The notes under the pieces were generated by a model. The model was not told where the DNA came from and did no database searches. It saw nothing but the letters and a program-made list of their open reading frames with translations. Made by a program: the position numbers and the translations under genes. DNA of 64,000 nucleotides from the NCBI GenBank assembly GCA_029055565.1, contig JAIDCZ010000031.1, positions 1 to 64,000 on the forward strand, written 5' to 3'. This document shows positions 7,838 to 17,804 of the stretch, piece after piece. Numbering within the stretch: position 1 is the stretch's first letter; the number at the start of each line of letters is the position of its first letter. This DNA is from Clostridiales bacterium. GTDB taxonomy: Bacteria; Bacillota; Clostridia; Christensenellales; Pumilibacteraceae.

Positions 7838-9673
7838 ATGCAACACGGAATGGTAAGAGTAGGCGCGTATACGCCCGAAATAAAGGTGGGCAATCCCGAC
7901 TACAACGGCAAGGCGATAGTCAAGATGATAAAGCGCGTGGTGGGTGCGGGCGTGGAGATTGCTGTGTTTCCCGAGCTGTGCGTTTGCGGCTACACTTGCG
8001 GCGATTTGTTTTTTACCAACGAGCTTTTGGAAAAAACGGAAAAGGCGGTCAAGGCCGTAGCTTCGGCCGTGCCTGCGTCTATGGTAGTAGTAGTCGGCGC
8101 GCCGGTAAGGCAGGGCGACAAGCTGTATAACTGTGCTATAGTCATGTCCGACGGCAAGATTTTGGGCATAGTGCCCAAGACCGAACTGCCGGATTACGGC
8201 GAGTTTTACGAAAAGCGGTATTTTACGCCCGCCTTTGACGGAGTGGAAACGAGCGTCGTTTACGGCGTGCCCATGGGCAACGTTTTGTTTGCGTGCAAGG
8301 ACTATCCGGACCTCGTGCTGGGCTGTGAAATTTGCGAGGATATGTGGGCGGATATTCCGCCGTCGGTGCATATGTGCCGCTCGGGCGCGACCGTAATTGC
8401 CAATCTTTCGGCTTCCGACGAGGTGGTGGGCAAGGCCGAGTACCGCGAGCTGTTGATAAAAAGCGCGTCGGGCAGACAGCACTGCGCGTATATTTACGCG
8501 GGCGCTGGCGCGGGCGAATCGTCCACCGATATGGTGTTTTCCGGTCACAACGTAATAGCCGAAAACGGCGGCATACTGGACGACAGCGATCCGTTTGACG
8601 GCGATAACGCGATGTGCGATATAGATATAGAGCGGCTTATTTACGACCGCCGCAAAATTGGCGTAAAGCCGACGGACAAAAAGTATACGACGGTTACCTT
8701 TGCGCTTAGCGACAAAATGCGCGGCGAACGCATATGTCGCCAAATTTCGCGCTATCCGTTTTTGCCCACCGACGAGTTTGAGTACCGCGCCGAGTTGATT
8801 ATTGCAATGCAAGCGGCGGGACTGAAAAAGCGCTTTGCTTCGACCAATGCGAGCTCGCTGGTGGTAGGCGTGTCGGGCGGACTGGATTCTGCGCTCGCGT
8901 TGCTCGTTTGCAACAACGCCGTCGGCAAGGACAAGATTACGGCGGTTACTATGCCGTGCTTCGGTACGACTGCGCGCACCAAGGGCAATGCCGAAAAGCT
9001 GTGCGCCGCGCTGGGCGTTAAGATTAAAGTAATAGATATTAAGGACACGGTAAACCGCCACCTTGTGGATATAGAGCATACCAAGACGGACGTGGTGTAC
9101 GAAAACGCGCAAGCGCGTGTGCGCACCATGACGCTGTTCGATATTGCCAATCAAGAGAACGGCTTGGTAGTAGGTACCGGCGATATGAGCGAGCTTGCGC
9201 TCGGCTGGTGCACGTACAACGGCGATCACATGTCGTCGTACGGCGTGAACGCCGGCGTGCCCAAAACACTGGTAAAGCACCTCGTAGCGTACGAGGCGGA
9301 GCGGCTGGGCGGCGACGCTAGGGCGGTGCTTCAAGATATACTGAACACCGACATCTCGCCAGAGCTTTTGCCGGCCGACGGCGACGGCAAGATTGCGCAA
9401 AAGACGGAGGACATTCTGGGCAAGTACGACCTTTTGGACTTCGTTATGTACTACTATTGCCGTTACGGCTTTACCCGCAAAAAGATAGAATTCTTGCTTA
9501 AAACGGCGTTCTACGACGTGGCCGAGGATCAAATTCAAAAGGCTATAGACACATTCTTTAAGCGGTTCTTTGCGGCGCAGTTCAAGCGTTCGTGCAGTCC
9601 CGACGGCGTAAAAATCGGTTCGGTATCATTCTCGCCGCGCGCAGACTTTAGACTGCCGAGCGACGTTGAATAG
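7838..9673 (+). CDS. nadE: Glutamine-dependent NAD(+) synthetase
   Basis: N-terminal nitrilase-like glutaminase domain plus GVSGGLDSALAL synthetase motif; 611 aa. Confidence 0.93.
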   Translation: MQHGMVRVGAYTPEIKVGNPDYNGKAIVKMIKRVVGAGVEIAVFPELCVCGYTCGDLFFTNELLEKTEKAVKAVASAVPASMVVVVGAPVRQGDKLYNCAIVMSDGKILGIVPKTELPDYGEFYEKRYFTPAFDGVETSVVYGVPMGNVLFACKDYPDLVLGCEICEDMWADIPPSVHMCRSGATVIANLSASDEVVGKAEYRELLIKSASGRQHCAYIYAGAGAGESSTDMVFSGHNVIAENGGILDDSDPFDGDNAMCDIDIERLIYDRRKIGVKPTDKKYTTVTFALSDKMRGERICRQISRYPFLPTDEFEYRAELIIAMQAAGLKKRFASTNASSLVVGVSGGLDSALALLVCNNAVGKDKITAVTMPCFGTTARTKGNAEKLCAALGVKIKVIDIKDTVNRHLVDIEHTKTDVVYENAQARVRTMTLFDIANQENGLVVGTGDMSELALGWCTYNGDHMSSYGVNAGVPKTLVKHLVAYEAERLGGDARAVLQDILNTDISPELLPADGDGKIAQKTEDILGKYDLLDFVMYYYCRYGFTRKKIEFLLKTAFYDVAEDQIQKAIDTFFKRFFAAQFKRSCSPDGVKIGSVSFSPRADFRLPSDVE

Positions 9674-9795
9674 TGAATAGATAATAGAGAATAGTGAATA
9701 GTGGCGGACTGCGGCTTCGCCGCCATAATTTAATTAAATAAAATTTTTTTCCTACATTCTTATCTATTCAATCTTATCTCTTATCTATTCTATTA
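9669..9795. repeat. Dispersed intergenic repeat family A
   Basis: AATAGTGAATAGATAATAG...CGGACTGCGGCTTCGCCGCC...TTCTTATCTCTTATCTATTCTATTA; reverse-complement related copy at 56211-56327. Confidence 0.75.
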
Positions 9796-9912
9796 GGCGC
9801 TTGCGCCGCTCTATAATTCCGCATTCCGAATTAGCTAAGGTACTTGATTTTACGTTACTAATGGTGTATAATATACAAAAACATCTTGCTTAGGCTATAA
9901 GGAGAAAAGGCG

Positions 9913-11115
9913 TTGAAAATAGCAGAACGCGCAAAACAGATTTCGCCGTCGTTGACCTTGGAAATTACGGCGCGAGCGAAAAAAATGAAAGCGGACGGTA
10001 TGCGCGTGGTTTCGTTTGCGGCGGGCGAGCCGGACTTCGTTACGCCCGAGTACATAGTAGACGCGGGGCGTGAGGCCTTGGATAAGGGCTTTACCAAGTA
10101 TACGCCGGCGGCGGGTATGCCCGCGCTGAAAAACGCGATTTGCCAAAAGCTGAAAAACGACAACGCGCTCGACTACGAGCCGTCCAATATAGTGGTGAGC
10201 AACGGTGCCAAGCATTCTCTGTTTAACGCGTTTATGGCAATACTCAACGTGGGCGACGAGGTGATTATTCCCTCGCCGTACTGGCTGAGCTATCCCGAAA
10301 TAGTAAAGATGGCGGGCGGCGTGCCGGTGTTCGTTCAGACCAAGGCGGAAAACGGCTTTAAGATAACGCCCGCCGAGCTTGCGACCGCAATCACGCCCAA
10401 GACCAAGGCGTTTATACTGAACAACCCCAACAATCCTACCGGCGCGGTGTACACGCGTAGTGAGATTAACGCGCTTGCGAGCGAGATAGAAAAGCACGAA
10501 ATTTTTGTCGTGTCCGACGAGATTTACGAAAAGCTTACCTACGAGCGCCGCCACCATTCCATAGCGGCGTACTCCGATATTCTTAAGGAACGCACTATCG
10601 TAATAAACGGACTGAGCAAGACGTACGCTATGACAGGCTGGCGTGTCGGCTACGCGGCGGCGGAGGAGCATATTGCCTACGCCATGTCGAGCATGCAAAG
10701 CCACAGCACGTCCAACGCCAACTCCATAGCGCAGTACGCGTCGGTTGCGGCGCTTACCGACAAGCTTCACGGCGAGGCGTTTTTGGAGGGAATGAAGGCT
10801 ACCTTCGACGCGCGGCGCGCGCTTATGATGCTTAGGCTTCGGCGGCTGGGCGTGGACTTTATCGAGCCGAAGGGCGCGTTTTACGTAATGATGTCCATAA
10901 GCAAGTTTATAGGCAAGCATTTGGACGGACAGCGCATACGTTCGGCGTTCGACTTTGCGTCCGTACTGCTCGACCAAGCGCTGGTTGCCGTTATTCCGTG
11001 CGAAAGCTTTGGCGCACCCGACTACGTGCGGCTGTCGTACGCCGCGTCCGAGATAGATATTGAGCGCGGTCTGGACGCCATAGGCGGATTTATTTCCCAA
11101 TTAAAAGACAAATAA
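9913..11115 (+). CDS. Pyridoxal-phosphate aminotransferase class I/II (aspartate aminotransferase-like)
   Basis: SFAAGEPDFVTPEYI, NNPNNPTGAVY, SKTYAMTGWRVGY (PLP lysine); TTG start. Confidence 0.9.
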   Translation: MKIAERAKQISPSLTLEITARAKKMKADGMRVVSFAAGEPDFVTPEYIVDAGREALDKGFTKYTPAAGMPALKNAICQKLKNDNALDYEPSNIVVSNGAKHSLFNAFMAILNVGDEVIIPSPYWLSYPEIVKMAGGVPVFVQTKAENGFKITPAELATAITPKTKAFILNNPNNPTGAVYTRSEINALASEIEKHEIFVVSDEIYEKLTYERRHHSIAAYSDILKERTIVINGLSKTYAMTGWRVGYAAAEEHIAYAMSSMQSHSTSNANSIAQYASVAALTDKLHGEAFLEGMKATFDARRALMMLRLRRLGVDFIEPKGAFYVMMSISKFIGKHLDGQRIRSAFDFASVLLDQALVAVIPCESFGAPDYVRLSYAASEIDIERGLDAIGGFISQLKDK

Positions 11116-11137
11116 CCATAAAAGGAGTGTATACATT

Positions 11138-11539
11138 ATGATTTCTGTTATCTACGGTGCAAAAGGAACGGGCAAGACCGGTCGCGTCATGGACGCCGCC
11201 AACGCCGCCGCCGACAAGGCTACGGGTCAAGTAATTTTCATTACCGACAACAATCAGTCGCTCGGACTTAACGCCAATATTCGGTTCGTCAACGTTGCGG
11301 ATTACGGCGTGCGCAATACGTACGAGCTTAGCGGATTTTTAAAGGGCATGCTCGCTACCAACTTTGATATTCAGTACGTGTTTATCGACGGCCTTAACAG
11401 ACTGCTCAACGTCGATCCCGAAACGCTTAAGCCCATTTTCGACACTATGGAAAAGTTTACCGACACCGAGTTTACCGCTACTGTGTCCGGCGAAAAACTG
11501 CCCAACTTCTTTAACAAGTTCAATATAATCAATGCTTAA
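11138..11539 (+). CDS. Small P-loop protein of unknown function (133 aa)
   Basis: GAKGTGKT Walker A at N terminus; AGGAG RBS; 8-nt overlap with thrC start. Confidence 0.75.
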   Translation: MISVIYGAKGTGKTGRVMDAANAAADKATGQVIFITDNNQSLGLNANIRFVNVADYGVRNTYELSGFLKGMLATNFDIQYVFIDGLNRLLNVDPETLKPIFDTMEKFTDTEFTATVSGEKLPNFFNKFNIINA

Positions 11540-12968
11540 TTACACTTCCACCCGCGACGCGACCGTCCGTGTGGACGGCGCGACAGCGGTGCTTAACGGC
11601 TTTGCGCCGGACGGCGGCTTGTACGTGCCGTGCGAGCTGCCCGCGCTTAGCTATGCGGATATGCTCGACCTCGACTACGCCGCGCGCGTTACCAAAACGC
11701 TAAAGGCGTTTTTCGACTTTGACGTAAGCGGCATAGCCAAGCAAGCGTTTGGAGCCGAGAATGACCCCGCGCCCACCGTCAAGGTGGACGATAACGCGTT
11801 CGTTAGCGAGCTGTGGCATGGCAAAAGCCATTCGTCCAAGGACTTGGCGTTGGCAATGCTGCCCGAGCTGATTAGGCGCGCCAAGGCGCAAAAGAATATA
11901 ACGTCGACTACGCTTATACCCATAGCCACTGCCGGCGATATAGGCACGGCGGCGGCCAATGCGTTTATAGGCGCCGACGACGCGCGGCTTTGCGTGTTCT
12001 ACCCGCTGACCGGAATGAACGAGCTACAGCTGGCCGAGCTTAAATGCCTCGACCAAAGCAACGTGACCGTCGTGGGCGTAGACTCCGACTACGATACGTT
12101 GCAAGCGGCGGTAAAGGCCGCGCTTACCGACGGCGACTTGATTGCCGCGCTGGGCGAGAATAATATAGCGCTGTCGTCGGCCAATTCCGTCAACATAGGC
12201 ACGGTGGTGCCGCAAATAGCGTACTACTATTCGGCGTACTGCGACCTCGTAAATTCTGGCGAGATTGCGGCGGGCGACAAGGTTGACTTCGTAATGTCGG
12301 TGGGCAACTTCGGCGGCATGATAGCCGGCTACTATGCGTCCAAAATGGGCCTGCCCATAAACAAGCTGGCAATAGCGGCCACCAATTTTACCGCGTTGAT
12401 AGACTTTATCAATTCGGGCGGGTACGACATAAACAGTATGAGCAATCGGCCGGACGCGCCGCTACTCGGCAATTTGGAACGGCTTATATTCGGCCTTAGC
12501 GGCAACGACGCGGCGCTTACTGCGGCGCGAATGGCCGAGCTTGAGAACAGCGGTAGATTTGCGGTTACCGACGACGAGATACACGAGCTTCGCAACGTGC
12601 TTGCCGGCGCCACGGCCGACATGGACGACGCGTACGATATGATATTCGATCTGTTTGAGGAATACGGCTACCTTGCCGACACGCATACCGCGGCGGCGTA
12701 TTCTGTGGCGGTGGATAGAGAGTTCGTGCACCCCACGGTAGTTCTTTCCATAGCCAGTCCGTACAGATTGGCCAAGCATGTAATGACCGCGCTCGGCGAA
12801 AAGGTTCCCACGGACGGCGTAAAGCTTATGCAACGAATGGAGGACGTTACCGCTCTTCCCGCGCCCGAGGACTTGATAGCCGTGTATTCGGCCAAGCAGA
12901 TAAATAACGACGTTATACCGCCGCAAGATATAATCGAGTTCTTGACCGAGCGGTATTGCAAAAACTAA
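11532..12968 (+). CDS. thrC: Threonine synthase
   Basis: MLNYTSTRD..GFAPDGGLYVP, ELWHGKSHSSKDLAL, TATAGDIGTAAANAF-type motifs. Confidence 0.93.
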   Translation: MLNYTSTRDATVRVDGATAVLNGFAPDGGLYVPCELPALSYADMLDLDYAARVTKTLKAFFDFDVSGIAKQAFGAENDPAPTVKVDDNAFVSELWHGKSHSSKDLALAMLPELIRRAKAQKNITSTTLIPIATAGDIGTAAANAFIGADDARLCVFYPLTGMNELQLAELKCLDQSNVTVVGVDSDYDTLQAAVKAALTDGDLIAALGENNIALSSANSVNIGTVVPQIAYYYSAYCDLVNSGEIAAGDKVDFVMSVGNFGGMIAGYYASKMGLPINKLAIAATNFTALIDFINSGGYDINSMSNRPDAPLLGNLERLIFGLSGNDAALTAARMAELENSGRFAVTDDEIHELRNVLAGATADMDDAYDMIFDLFEEYGYLADTHTAAAYSVAVDREFVHPTVVLSIASPYRLAKHVMTALGEKVPTDGVKLMQRMEDVTALPAPEDLIAVYSAKQINNDVIPPQDIIEFLTERYCKN

Positions 12969-12991
12969 ATTCAATAATATAAACGAGCATT

Positions 12992-14014
12992 ATGTACGAA
13001 CAGAACTTACAGCAAAATACCGAAAAGCGCAAGCGCGTGTTTTCCGCAATCAAACCCACCGGCAATCCCACGCTGGGCAACTACCTCGGCGCTATGAAGT
13101 ACTGGGGTGCTATGGGCGAAAACTGCGACGCGCTGTTTGCCGTTGCCGACTTGCACGCCATAACGGTAGCAATCGAGCCTAAGGAGCTTAGGGAAAACAG
13201 CAAGCGCCTTTTTGCTCTACTTATTGCCGTGGGCATCGATCCCGAGCGCGATATACTGTTTATGCAATCGCACGTTACCGCGCACGCTGAACTGAGCTGG
13301 CTACTCAACAACTACACGATGTTCGGTGAGGCCAGCCGCATGACGCAGTTTAAGGACAAGAGCAAAAAGAATCCCGACAACATTAACGTCGGACTGTTCG
13401 ACTATCCGGTGCTTATGGCGGCGGACATACTGCTGTACCAAGCGGATATAGTGCCGGTAGGCGATGATCAGCTTCAGCACGTCGAGCTTTGCCGCACGAT
13501 TGCCAATAGGTTTAACAACCGTTACAGTCCCACATTTACCGTGCCGGTCGGCAAGATACCGACCTACGGCGCGCGCATACACTCGCTTTCCGACCCCGCC
13601 GCAAAAATGGGCAAAAGCGAGGGCGAGGGCGACGGATCTATTTTTATCCTCGATACGCCCGACGCGATTATGCGCAAGTTTAAGCGCGCGGTTACCGACT
13701 GCGGCAACGAGATTAAGGCGAGCGAGGACAAAGCCGGCATAACTAATCTACTGACCATTTACGCGTCCGTCAACGATATTACTATCGAGCAAGCTGAGCG
13801 CGAGTTTGCAAACTGCTCGTACGCCGACTTTAAACAACGCGTGGGCGAGGCGACGGTAGAGGCTCTGCGCCCCATACGCGAAAAGTACGAAAAACTGCGC
13901 GCCGACGATAACGCGCTTTGCGAGCTTATGAAGTCCGGCGCACAAAAAGCGGCGTATATTGCGCGCAAAACGCTGGACAAGGTCTACAAAAAAATAGGGT
14001 TCGTGCGAGTGTAA
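12992..14014 (+). CDS. trpS: Tryptophan--tRNA ligase
   Basis: KPTGNPTLGNYLGAMKYW class I signature; AAKMGKSEG (KMSKS-like). Confidence 0.95.
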   Translation: MYEQNLQQNTEKRKRVFSAIKPTGNPTLGNYLGAMKYWGAMGENCDALFAVADLHAITVAIEPKELRENSKRLFALLIAVGIDPERDILFMQSHVTAHAELSWLLNNYTMFGEASRMTQFKDKSKKNPDNINVGLFDYPVLMAADILLYQADIVPVGDDQLQHVELCRTIANRFNNRYSPTFTVPVGKIPTYGARIHSLSDPAAKMGKSEGEGDGSIFILDTPDAIMRKFKRAVTDCGNEIKASEDKAGITNLLTIYASVNDITIEQAEREFANCSYADFKQRVGEATVEALRPIREKYEKLRADDNALCELMKSGAQKAAYIARKTLDKVYKKIGFVRV

Positions 14015-14883
14015 TGTACGGCTACGTAGTTCCCGACAAATCGACGCTTAGGGCAAGCGACTTCGTGCTGTACCGATCGTTCTATTGCGGAATGTGCTGT
14101 CAGACCGGCGTGCTGTACGGCAATCTGCCGCGGTTCACCACCAACTACGACTTTGCGTTTTTTTCGGCGCTGTTGCACGACTACGCCGCGCAAAACGTGG
14201 TTATAGAGGAGCATGGGTGCATACTCAATCCCAAACGGAAAGCCATACTTCAGCCCAATCCGTTGCTCGAAAAAATGGTTGCCGCAAATATTTTGCTGTC
14301 CTACCAAAAGGCGGACGACGGCGTGATTGACGGCGACGGCGTTAAGTATAGGGTGGTACGGCGGGCGTTGAAAAAGCCGTTTCGCGCGGCAAAAAAGGCG
14401 TACCCGCAAATTTACGAAGCTATAGAAAAAGCGTATGCGGCACAGCGCAAAGTGGAACAATCAAACGTGCCGAGCATAGACCGCGCGGCCGATCCGTTTG
14501 CGGCGTTGCTCAAAAAACTTCCCGAGCTGATTTTGGGCGTGCAAACAGATGACAATCTAAAAGGTTTGTGTTATAATATCGGCAAGTTCGTTTACCTTGC
14601 CGACGCACTGGACGATATAACCGAGGACAGCAAGCACAAACGGTACAATCCGTTTTTGGTGGCGTACGGCGGGTTTAAGGACAGAAAAAGCTTTATTGCC
14701 GAGCACAAGGCAGAACTTGAATTTTGCTTTAACGGCGTATGCGCTCGGGCGCGGGAATGCTTTTGCGCAATGAAGTTTACGCAAAGCTACGCGCTTATCC
14801 GCAATATAGTTTTCGACGGACTGTCGAGCAAGGTGAAGGAATTACTTAATTCGGAAAAGAAGCTTAAAAGTCCGCGCGTCTAA
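14014..14883 (+). CDS. DUF5685-family protein
   Basis: ATG overlaps trpS stop (TAATG); MYGYVVPDKSTLRASDFVLYRSFYCGMCCQTG. Confidence 0.75.
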   Translation: MYGYVVPDKSTLRASDFVLYRSFYCGMCCQTGVLYGNLPRFTTNYDFAFFSALLHDYAAQNVVIEEHGCILNPKRKAILQPNPLLEKMVAANILLSYQKADDGVIDGDGVKYRVVRRALKKPFRAAKKAYPQIYEAIEKAYAAQRKVEQSNVPSIDRAADPFAALLKKLPELILGVQTDDNLKGLCYNIGKFVYLADALDDITEDSKHKRYNPFLVAYGGFKDRKSFIAEHKAELEFCFNGVCARARECFCAMKFTQSYALIRNIVFDGLSSKVKELLNSEKKLKSPRV

Positions 14884-14894
14884 AGGAGTTGACT

Positions 14895-15539
14895 ATGAAA
14901 GATCCTTACAAGGTTTTGGGACTGGACAAATCGGCCGATCCCGAACTTATAAAAGCCAAATATCAAGAGCTTCACGATCTGTACGGCGAGCAACGCTTCC
15001 GTTCGGGCGAGGAGGGCAACGAGGGCGCGCGCAAGCTGCAAGAGCTTGAGGAAGCGTGGACCTTGATTTCCGCAGACTTGAGTCGCGACAACGTTAGCGG
15101 TGGCGCGCCGGTGGACTTTGCCACGGTGGACGATCTTATCCGCCAGGGCAAGTACGACGAGGCGCAAGACATGCTGGACTGCATTCAAAACCGCAACGGC
15201 GAATGGCACTACATGCAAGCTATTATATTCTACAAGCGCGAGTGGCTGACCGATTCCAAAACTCAGCTGGAAATGGCGCTGCGCGAGGACCCCGACAACG
15301 CCAAGTACAAGTCGTCGCTGGACAAGCTTAACCTTGCTATGGGTGGCGGTCAAGGCGGGACTAACGGTCAAGCCCAACAAATCCCCAATCCCAACAACTA
15401 CGGCGGCCAGTACAACAACCAACCTCCGTACAACGATTACGGCGGCACGCAGCCACAGGATATGTCCAACTGCCTATCCACTTGTTGCTGTGCGTACTGC
15501 CTAACCGATTGCCTTTGCAATGCAATGCGTTGCTGCTAA
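14895..15539 (+). CDS. J-domain protein with Cys-rich C-terminal tail
   Basis: DPYKVLGLDKSADPELIKAKYQELHDLYG...; tail MSNCLSTCCCAYCLTDCLCNAMRCC; AAGGAG RBS. Confidence 0.8.
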   Translation: MKDPYKVLGLDKSADPELIKAKYQELHDLYGEQRFRSGEEGNEGARKLQELEEAWTLISADLSRDNVSGGAPVDFATVDDLIRQGKYDEAQDMLDCIQNRNGEWHYMQAIIFYKREWLTDSKTQLEMALREDPDNAKYKSSLDKLNLAMGGGQGGTNGQAQQIPNPNNYGGQYNNQPPYNDYGGTQPQDMSNCLSTCCCAYCLTDCLCNAMRCC

Positions 15540-16210
15540 TGAAGGTTCAGACCAAAAAATTAACGACGGCGGCGGTATGTACCGCGCTTGCCGTAATAGC
15601 GTGCGCCGCCACGGCGTATCTTCCGCTTAGCTTTATGCCGTTATTATTAGCGGCATTTTGCATATTTTTGGCGTGTAAGCGCGGCAGTATGGTATACGGT
15701 TTGCTGTGCGCGGCGGCGTCGATAGGACTTATGTTCCTTATGAGCGGACTTACCGTAAAGTGGCTGATGCTGGTATTGATATTTGCGCCGTACGGCGTGG
15801 CTTCGGTACCGCTTAACAAGCTGTCCTACTTTAAGTGGAAAACGGCGCTTATACGCGTGGTGACAGTAATAGCTTTTTTCAATCTAACCATAGGCGTGGT
15901 ATACCTTATTGCAACCAACGTGCTTACGGTTGGGTTGGATATAAACGTCAACGCGTGGGTGAGCAAGGTGGGCGGCTACGCCGTGCTTGCCGTTATTGCA
16001 ACGGCGGTGCTCGTTTCGCTCGACTTTATGTTTTACGCGACGGCGGTTACCGTGCTGAAAAAGCTTCCCGCAAGCCTAACCAAAACCGAGCTGATTAAGC
16101 AAAAAAAAGCCGAACAAAATTCGGACGGCAGGGCCGAGAATACTCAACCCGAATACGATATATTCGGCTACGAAATTAAAAAAGGCGACGACAAAAAAGA
16201 CGACGAGTAA
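15539..16210 (+). CDS. Polytopic membrane protein of unknown function
   Basis: ATG overlaps upstream stop; multiple hydrophobic segments; charged C terminus. Confidence 0.65.
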   Translation: MKVQTKKLTTAAVCTALAVIACAATAYLPLSFMPLLLAAFCIFLACKRGSMVYGLLCAAASIGLMFLMSGLTVKWLMLVLIFAPYGVASVPLNKLSYFKWKTALIRVVTVIAFFNLTIGVVYLIATNVLTVGLDINVNAWVSKVGGYAVLAVIATAVLVSLDFMFYATAVTVLKKLPASLTKTELIKQKKAEQNSDGRAENTQPEYDIFGYEIKKGDDKKDDE

Positions 16211-16273
16211 CGGTAGTTTTCGTAGTGAACTTTACAATATAATAGAGCGCTATACGCAATTTTTAGATTGATA

Positions 16274-16302
16274 TTGACAATAGTACGACGTTGTGCTATA
16301 CT
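16274..16302 (+). promoter_or_regulatory. Sigma-A promoter upstream of antiporter
   Basis: TTGACA, 17-nt spacer, TATACT. Confidence 0.8.
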
Positions 16303-16329
16303 TACTTTCAAACAGTTTTCGGTGGAATA

Positions 16330-17799
16330 ATGCTCAATAAATTGTATGAAACACTCGGCGGGGCAGGGAGCGTTCCCGTAATCATAATTTCGATTGCGCT
16401 TATGCTTATCGTCGGGTTTTTATTTACGCGAATTACAAAACTGTTGAGGCTACCTAACGTAACGGCGTACATACTTGCGGGAATCGTGATAGGACCGTTC
16501 TGTCTTGATTTGATTCCGTCTGCGGTGATTGAGGGAACAGACTTTATTTCGGATATTGCTCTTGCGTTTATTGCGTTTGGCGTGGGCGAGTTTTTCAAGT
16601 TTTCCACGCTCAAAAAGAACGGCGGCAAGGTTGTGGTTATAACGCTGTTTGAAGCGCTCACTGCTTCGGTCGTTGTTTTTATTTTGACGTTTTTCATTCT
16701 GCGGTTGGGATTTGCGTTTTCGCTCGTGCTTGCCGCGCTCGCATCCGCAACAGCGCCCGCTTCCACAATGATGACCATTCGTCAAACCAAGGCAAAGGGC
16801 GATTTTGTAAACACTCTGCTCTCGGTCGTGGCGCTTGACGACGTCGTAAGCTTGATAGCGTTTTCGGTAGCGATTTCCGTTGCTCTTGCGTCTATGGACG
16901 GAAATCTTTCCGCGGGGGATATTTTATTGCCGATAGCGTACAATATCGTGCTCGTCGGCGTTGGAATTGTATTCGGGTTTTTGCTTAAACTGCTTATGCG
17001 TAAGCGCTCGACTGATAACCGTTTGATCGTTTCCGTTGCACTGATATTCGCAATTTGCGGAATAGGTGCGGCGCTTAACGTATCGCCGCTTCTCGGTTGT
17101 ATGGCGATGGGCACGGTGTACGTAAACGTATCGAACGACGAAAAGCTTTTTAAACAGCTCAACTACTTTTCTCCGCCGATATTGCTGTTGTTTTTCGTGC
17201 GGTCTGGATTGAGCTTCCGCTTGGACGTTTTGTTCGATTTCGGCACGGGGCTCGGCGGAATACCGTTGCTTGTAATCGGCATAGCGTACTTTGTCGTGCG
17301 CATTGCCGGCAAGTATCTCGGTGCGTTCGTAGGGTGTTTAACCGTCAAAAAGCAACCGAAGGTTCGCAACTACTTAGGAATGGCGCTCGTGCCGCAAGCG
17401 GGAGTTTCCATAGGACTTGCGGCATTGGGCGCGCGATTATTAGGCGGGGACGCGGGAAGCATGCTTCAAACGGTAATACTGTCGTCGAGCATTTTGTACG
17501 AGCTTATAGGTCCGGCATGCGCCAAACTGTCGCTGTATTTGTCGGGGTCGTACGGACCTAAATCAGAACAAGCCGAAGTCGGCGCAGACGATGTGAGTTT
17601 ACCAGAGCCGAACGAGGTGGAAACGTTGGAGGCGCGATTGTTGCAAATACAGTCGGAAATAGAAAAAAAGGCGTACGCAAGGTCGGAGGAAGAAGAGGCG
17701 TTTATGGATGCCGTGGCGGCCGCGGACGCGTATCCGTATGAAACGGATGAGGACACGATTTCCGGATATATGAAGCGTAAATTTAAAAATAGAAGGTGA
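16330..17799 (+). CDS. CPA2-family cation:proton antiporter
   Basis: 12+ TM pattern; LLRLPNVTAYILAGIVIGP and SATAPASTMM motifs. Confidence 0.85.
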   Translation: MLNKLYETLGGAGSVPVIIISIALMLIVGFLFTRITKLLRLPNVTAYILAGIVIGPFCLDLIPSAVIEGTDFISDIALAFIAFGVGEFFKFSTLKKNGGKVVVITLFEALTASVVVFILTFFILRLGFAFSLVLAALASATAPASTMMTIRQTKAKGDFVNTLLSVVALDDVVSLIAFSVAISVALASMDGNLSAGDILLPIAYNIVLVGVGIVFGFLLKLLMRKRSTDNRLIVSVALIFAICGIGAALNVSPLLGCMAMGTVYVNVSNDEKLFKQLNYFSPPILLLFFVRSGLSFRLDVLFDFGTGLGGIPLLVIGIAYFVVRIAGKYLGAFVGCLTVKKQPKVRNYLGMALVPQAGVSIGLAALGARLLGGDAGSMLQTVILSSSILYELIGPACAKLSLYLSGSYGPKSEQAEVGADDVSLPEPNEVETLEARLLQIQSEIEKKAYARSEEEEAFMDAVAAADAYPYETDEDTISGYMKRKFKNRR

Positions 17800-17804
17800 T
17801 TATT

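Noticed and set aside
7586-9538. 650-aa minus-strand ORF opposite nadE (and similar long antisense ORFs at 9895-11100, 41688-43325, 44153-45478)
   Set aside because: Lies antisense to confidently identified genes; composition is His/Arg/Val/Tyr-rich as expected from reading biased codons backwards; no RBS or domain.
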